DNA from: Bacteroidaceae bacterium | Lineage (GTDB): Bacteria > Bacteroidota > Bacteroidia > Bacteroidales > Bacteroidaceae | Length of the DNA: 42,551 nt | Assembly (NCBI GenBank): GCA_024688885.1 | Contig: JAILDV010000014.1 | Coordinates: forward strand, 1-42,551 | Direction of reading: 5' to 3' | Made by a program: the position numbers and the translations under genes | Notes under the pieces: generated by a model | What the model saw: only the letters and a program-made list of their open reading frames with translations | Told to the model about the DNA's origin: nothing | Databases searched by the model: none | In this document: positions 42,317 through 42,551 of the stretch, one piece after another | Layout: each line of letters begins with the position of its first letter | Position numbering within the stretch: the stretch's first letter is position 1

Positions 42317-42348
42317 GGAGTTAAGGAGTTAAGGAGTTAAGGAGTTAA
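42317..42348. repeat. GGAGTTAA tandem repeat, four units
   Basis: Four perfect head-to-tail copies of GGAGTTAA (42317-42348). The same unit is clustered at 4298-4392 and 23628-23644. Confidence 0.9.
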
Positions 42349-42406
42349 AGCCTAAGTATCGGCTTAACTACTGACTACTTAACTACTTTGGAAACCTGAA
42401 GTTGAC

Positions 42407-42447
42407 AAAAAAGAGGGTGTGTCAAAATAGGCACATCCTCTTTTTTC
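42407..42447. terminator. Hairpin with IS-like terminal repeat
   Basis: AAAAAAGAGGGTGTG (42407-42421) pairs with 42432-42446 with one G-U. It can end both glnN and the partial gene on the right. From recollection, GAGGGTGTGTCAAAA-type sequences form ends of some Bacteroidales insertion sequences, so 42412-42427 may be an IS terminal repeat. Confidence 0.6.
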
Positions 42448-42481
42448 TTTTTTGCATTGGGGCTTTCCGATAGATATTTCG

Positions 42482-42551
42482 TTATGCAGCAATTTTCATG
42501 ATTTCTGTCTTGTAATGCCTCTGTAAGTCCTCAATCAGCATATACGAGGGC
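42482..42551 (-). CDS. C-terminal end of a gene cut by the window edge, probably a transposase
   Basis: An open minus-strand frame enters from the right edge and stops at TAA 42482-42484, ending EDLQRHYKTEIMKIAA. Only about 22 residues are visible, so the family cannot be proven. Transposase is suggested by the IS-like terminal repeat about 55 bp past the stop. Confidence 0.4.
   Translation of the reverse strand, partial: PSYMLIEDLQRHYKTEIMKIAA

Overview
The window looks like a chromosomal segment from a member of the Bacteroidales, most likely Prevotellaceae. Three kinds of evidence support this. Promoters follow the Bacteroidetes pattern (TTG, 19-20 nt, TAnnTTTG) in front of many genes. 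Four secreted proteins end in type IX secretion system (T9SS) sorting domains. The gene content is typical of the order: type III glutamine synthetase, an HU-like/SPOR protein, DUF4421 and DUF4301 proteins, and the sigma54-type regulator - LptE - TPR - SecG cluster. Genus is inference; there is no rRNA in the window.

Left part (1-8 kb): proline/glutamate catabolism (pruA), a tRNA-Ser(CGA) packed between strong hairpins, an unassigned structured RNA candidate with its own promoter, a DegP/HtrA periplasmic protease, a ZIP metal transporter, and two sulfur-assimilation genes (cysK and a metY-type O-acetylhomoserine sulfhydrylase) with separate promoters.

Central part (8-23.5 kb): the most distinctive region. 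Two giant T9SS-exported proteins with CotH kinase-like domains and lamin-tail domains lie on either side of a giant T9SS-exported protein carrying a PtpB/LipA-type HCx5R phosphatase domain; galE also lies between them. The phosphatase protein and the larger CotH protein share a jelly-roll-like module. The larger CotH gene is preceded at close spacing by a DUF4421 outer-membrane-type protein and a Gfo/Idh/MocA oxidoreductase. I propose a surface kinase/phosphatase system as the main hypothesis. The galE promoter sits inside a 20-bp perfect inverted repeat, which could be an invertible switch or a hairpin element.

Right part (23.5-42.5 kb): an exported arsenate-reductase-like protein; tandem AraC regulators followed by nhaA; a zinc-ribbon/FHA protein with an HU-SPOR protein; the sigma54-regulator/LptE/TPR/SecG envelope cluster; a Sel1-TonB periplasmic protein; a lipoprotein and an SGNH hydrolase; a DUF4301-rsmG-metallohydrolase operon; a small T9SS cargo protein divergent from glnN; and the edge of a probable insertion sequence at the right boundary.

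Intergenic regions carry short tandem repeats (GGAGTTAA, CTTTCAA, TTGACAATTGATAA-type) and perfect palindromes. Most operons end in clear stem-loop/T-tract terminators.
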